From positions 95,775,235 through 95,839,234 of the forward strand of contig NC_088172.1 of assembly GCF_028769735.1 (NCBI RefSeq): a stretch of DNA of 64,000 bases, given 5' to 3'. This DNA comes from Zonotrichia leucophrys gambelii (taxonomy: Eukaryota; Chordata; Aves; Passeriformes; Passerellidae). The number at the start of each line of letters is the position of its first letter. Position 1 is the stretch's first letter. The notes beneath the pieces were generated by a model. It had not been told where the DNA came from and made no database searches. It saw only the letters and a list, made by a program, of their open reading frames with translations. Shown piece by piece: positions 62,457 to 64,000 of the stretch. The translations under genes and the position numbers were made by a program.

Positions 62457-64000
62457 TCCTTTGTGAAGTGTATCATAAAAAGAAGGCAGTCAAAATCTCA
62501 GAAAATGTGGTTTTTATACTGTTCATGGCAACCACTGCAGTGACCTAAAAGGTCTTATTTTCTAGAAGGTCATTCAGCTTTGCTCATTGTCTCATGAGAA
62601 AAATATCTGCAATAAGAATATCTGAACAGGGTTCAAGGTAAAGACTATCATAAAGTTAATAAAAAAAAAGGTGGCAAAAATCTTCAAAGAGATTTTTACC
62701 TGCTTGAAAAATGCTTTTCTCCAAAGTATATGATGTGTTTCCTGGTTTATGATCACAGACTCCCTAATAAATATCCTTATTTTGTTAACTGGTTTAGATT
62801 ATCCCAGAACAATAACATACACTTACCATCCAGCATTTAGAGTATAACTAACTCTCAAAACTGTATTCCAACCACTACATTTTTAAAACTGAGGTACAAA
62901 AGTGTGGCAAGTCTGCAGTTGGAAAACCCAACATGCTTTTAGATCAAAACTGAGAGCAAAATTAAATGAACACATATTTTATAAAATAATATCTTGGTTA
63001 AAGTTTAACTACTTGTCTTAACCATATAAAACTATTGGTACATTTTTTTAAACATTTGGATTATACAGAACAACATCATAAGTTACCTCAAACAATTTCC
63101 TAATGGTACCATCAGGCAAAAAAAAAAGGGCTTTTGTTCCCAGGCAAATAAAAGGTCAATTTTTTCTTTCTTGCTATGGAAAATGTGTACTGAATCATAC
63201 TGACACATTCTTGGCCCAACATGAAGCTGATGTGATACTAAACTAACCTCAATTACTAATTAGATATGATTTCATTTCATATAAGAAGTTGATTTCATTT
63301 TAAAGGCTTAGCTTGGTAGGTAAACACATATAAGGCATTTTATTAAATTAAAGGGTATAAGAGTAGCAAAGCAAGTGCTCTTATTGGTCTTGAACACACA
63401 TAATTGAAGACAATGTCAGACCATCTATGTTATAGAGAAAATTAAATTAGTGATTTTCTGTTTTGTGCTACGCCAGTTAGCCACCAAGAAGGATTTATGT
63501 ACTGCTTTTCAGAGGTGAGTGTTCAGTCTTTCACTATTTCTACTTGGAACACTTTAATGCCTCAGCTAGACCTCCAAAACCCCTGCCTGAACCTGCTAAA
63601 AATGACTGCTGTTTCTCAACAGATTTCTTTAAAGTGAATGTTCATTCAGAATGAAATTAATTTGTTCACTTTTTCCATTAAAATACTCCCCAGCTTCCTG
63701 CTTCAGTGTTCACCTTTCTTGAACTCTCTGTTGGGTTTCAACCCTGTTGGTTTCTGTCTCCTCAAAGATACACCCTTCAAAGTTTGTTCATTTCCAAGCT
63801 TCCTGTCCTTATTGTCCCTCTGCTTCCTTTCTTGGTCTCTCTGTTCAGGGATCAGTTTTGTGTTCCCAATATGATTATTTCTGCAGGGCAGCACAGACAT
63901 TGCCAATCTTGATTTAAATAGGATGATTCCCATGACCCAGTCTTGCCATAGCAGCACAGAGTCCCACTTAAGTTATTTTCTTCCTCTCCTCCCTTCTTTT
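62457..64000. other. Unique non-coding sequence to the window edge
   Basis: AT-rich with no recognised repeat or gene. Frames at 63638-63957 overlap on both strands (78, 68 and 84 codons) and have no domain. Confidence 0.55.

Noticed and set aside
1..64000. CRISPR arrays, operons, phage or toxin systems, tRNA and U6-type genes
   Set aside because: None was seen. Tandem arrays are simple sequence without spacers, and base composition and repeats are those of a vertebrate chromosome.

Overview
The window looks like AT-rich, non-coding chromosomal DNA from a bird, most likely a songbird (Passeriformes). Three things point that way. There are two related, short ERVK-type LTRs whose sequence I recognise from passerine genomes. 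There is a long LTR with TGTCATGGTTT/AAACCACGACA ends, a type also common in passerines. There is a 5'-truncated CR1 retroposon tail ending in ATTCTGTG-like words, the CR1 hallmark in birds and reptiles. No bacterial or phage gene organisation is present: there are no operons, ribosome binding sites or long frames.

I could not support any protein-coding exon, tRNA, rRNA or other RNA gene. Open frames are short, overlap on both strands and show no recognisable domain. The longest, 341 codons at 34076-35101, lies mostly inside a solo LTR and runs through a poly-G tract. The window is therefore either an intergenic gene desert or the interior of a very long intron.

Layout. 1-8 kb: unique sequence carrying two solo ERVK-like LTRs, 3878-4266 and 7035-7966; the second is swollen by a 590-bp ATGAT/ATGAC-type satellite grown inside it. 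8-33.7 kb: mostly unique sequence with a (CA)n array, an A-rich tract, AT-rich inverted repeats, a CR1 tail at 26401-26588, and a pair of related 54-bp elements at 23151 and 25856. 33.7-35 kb: a 1285-bp solo LTR on the minus strand with a 5-bp target duplication and a G20 tract. 35-64 kb: mostly unique sequence with a (TTATA)n array, a ~240-bp tandem duplication at 50.7-51.2 kb, a perfect 20-bp palindrome at 53761-53780, and a (TTA)15/(AAT)5 hairpin at 62.4 kb.

Several stretches (15.4-16.0, 21.84-22.05, 28.3-28.64, 40.3-40.6, 43.6-43.77, 57.2-57.7 and 59.3-59.4 kb) look like conserved non-coding elements: CpGs kept in an otherwise CpG-poor background, homeodomain-type ATTA cores, no low complexity. 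That is an impression from one sequence and needs a multi-species alignment. I found no convincing new molecular system. The strongest observations are the satellite-expanded LTR, the tandemly duplicated 240-bp element and the 54-bp element pair.
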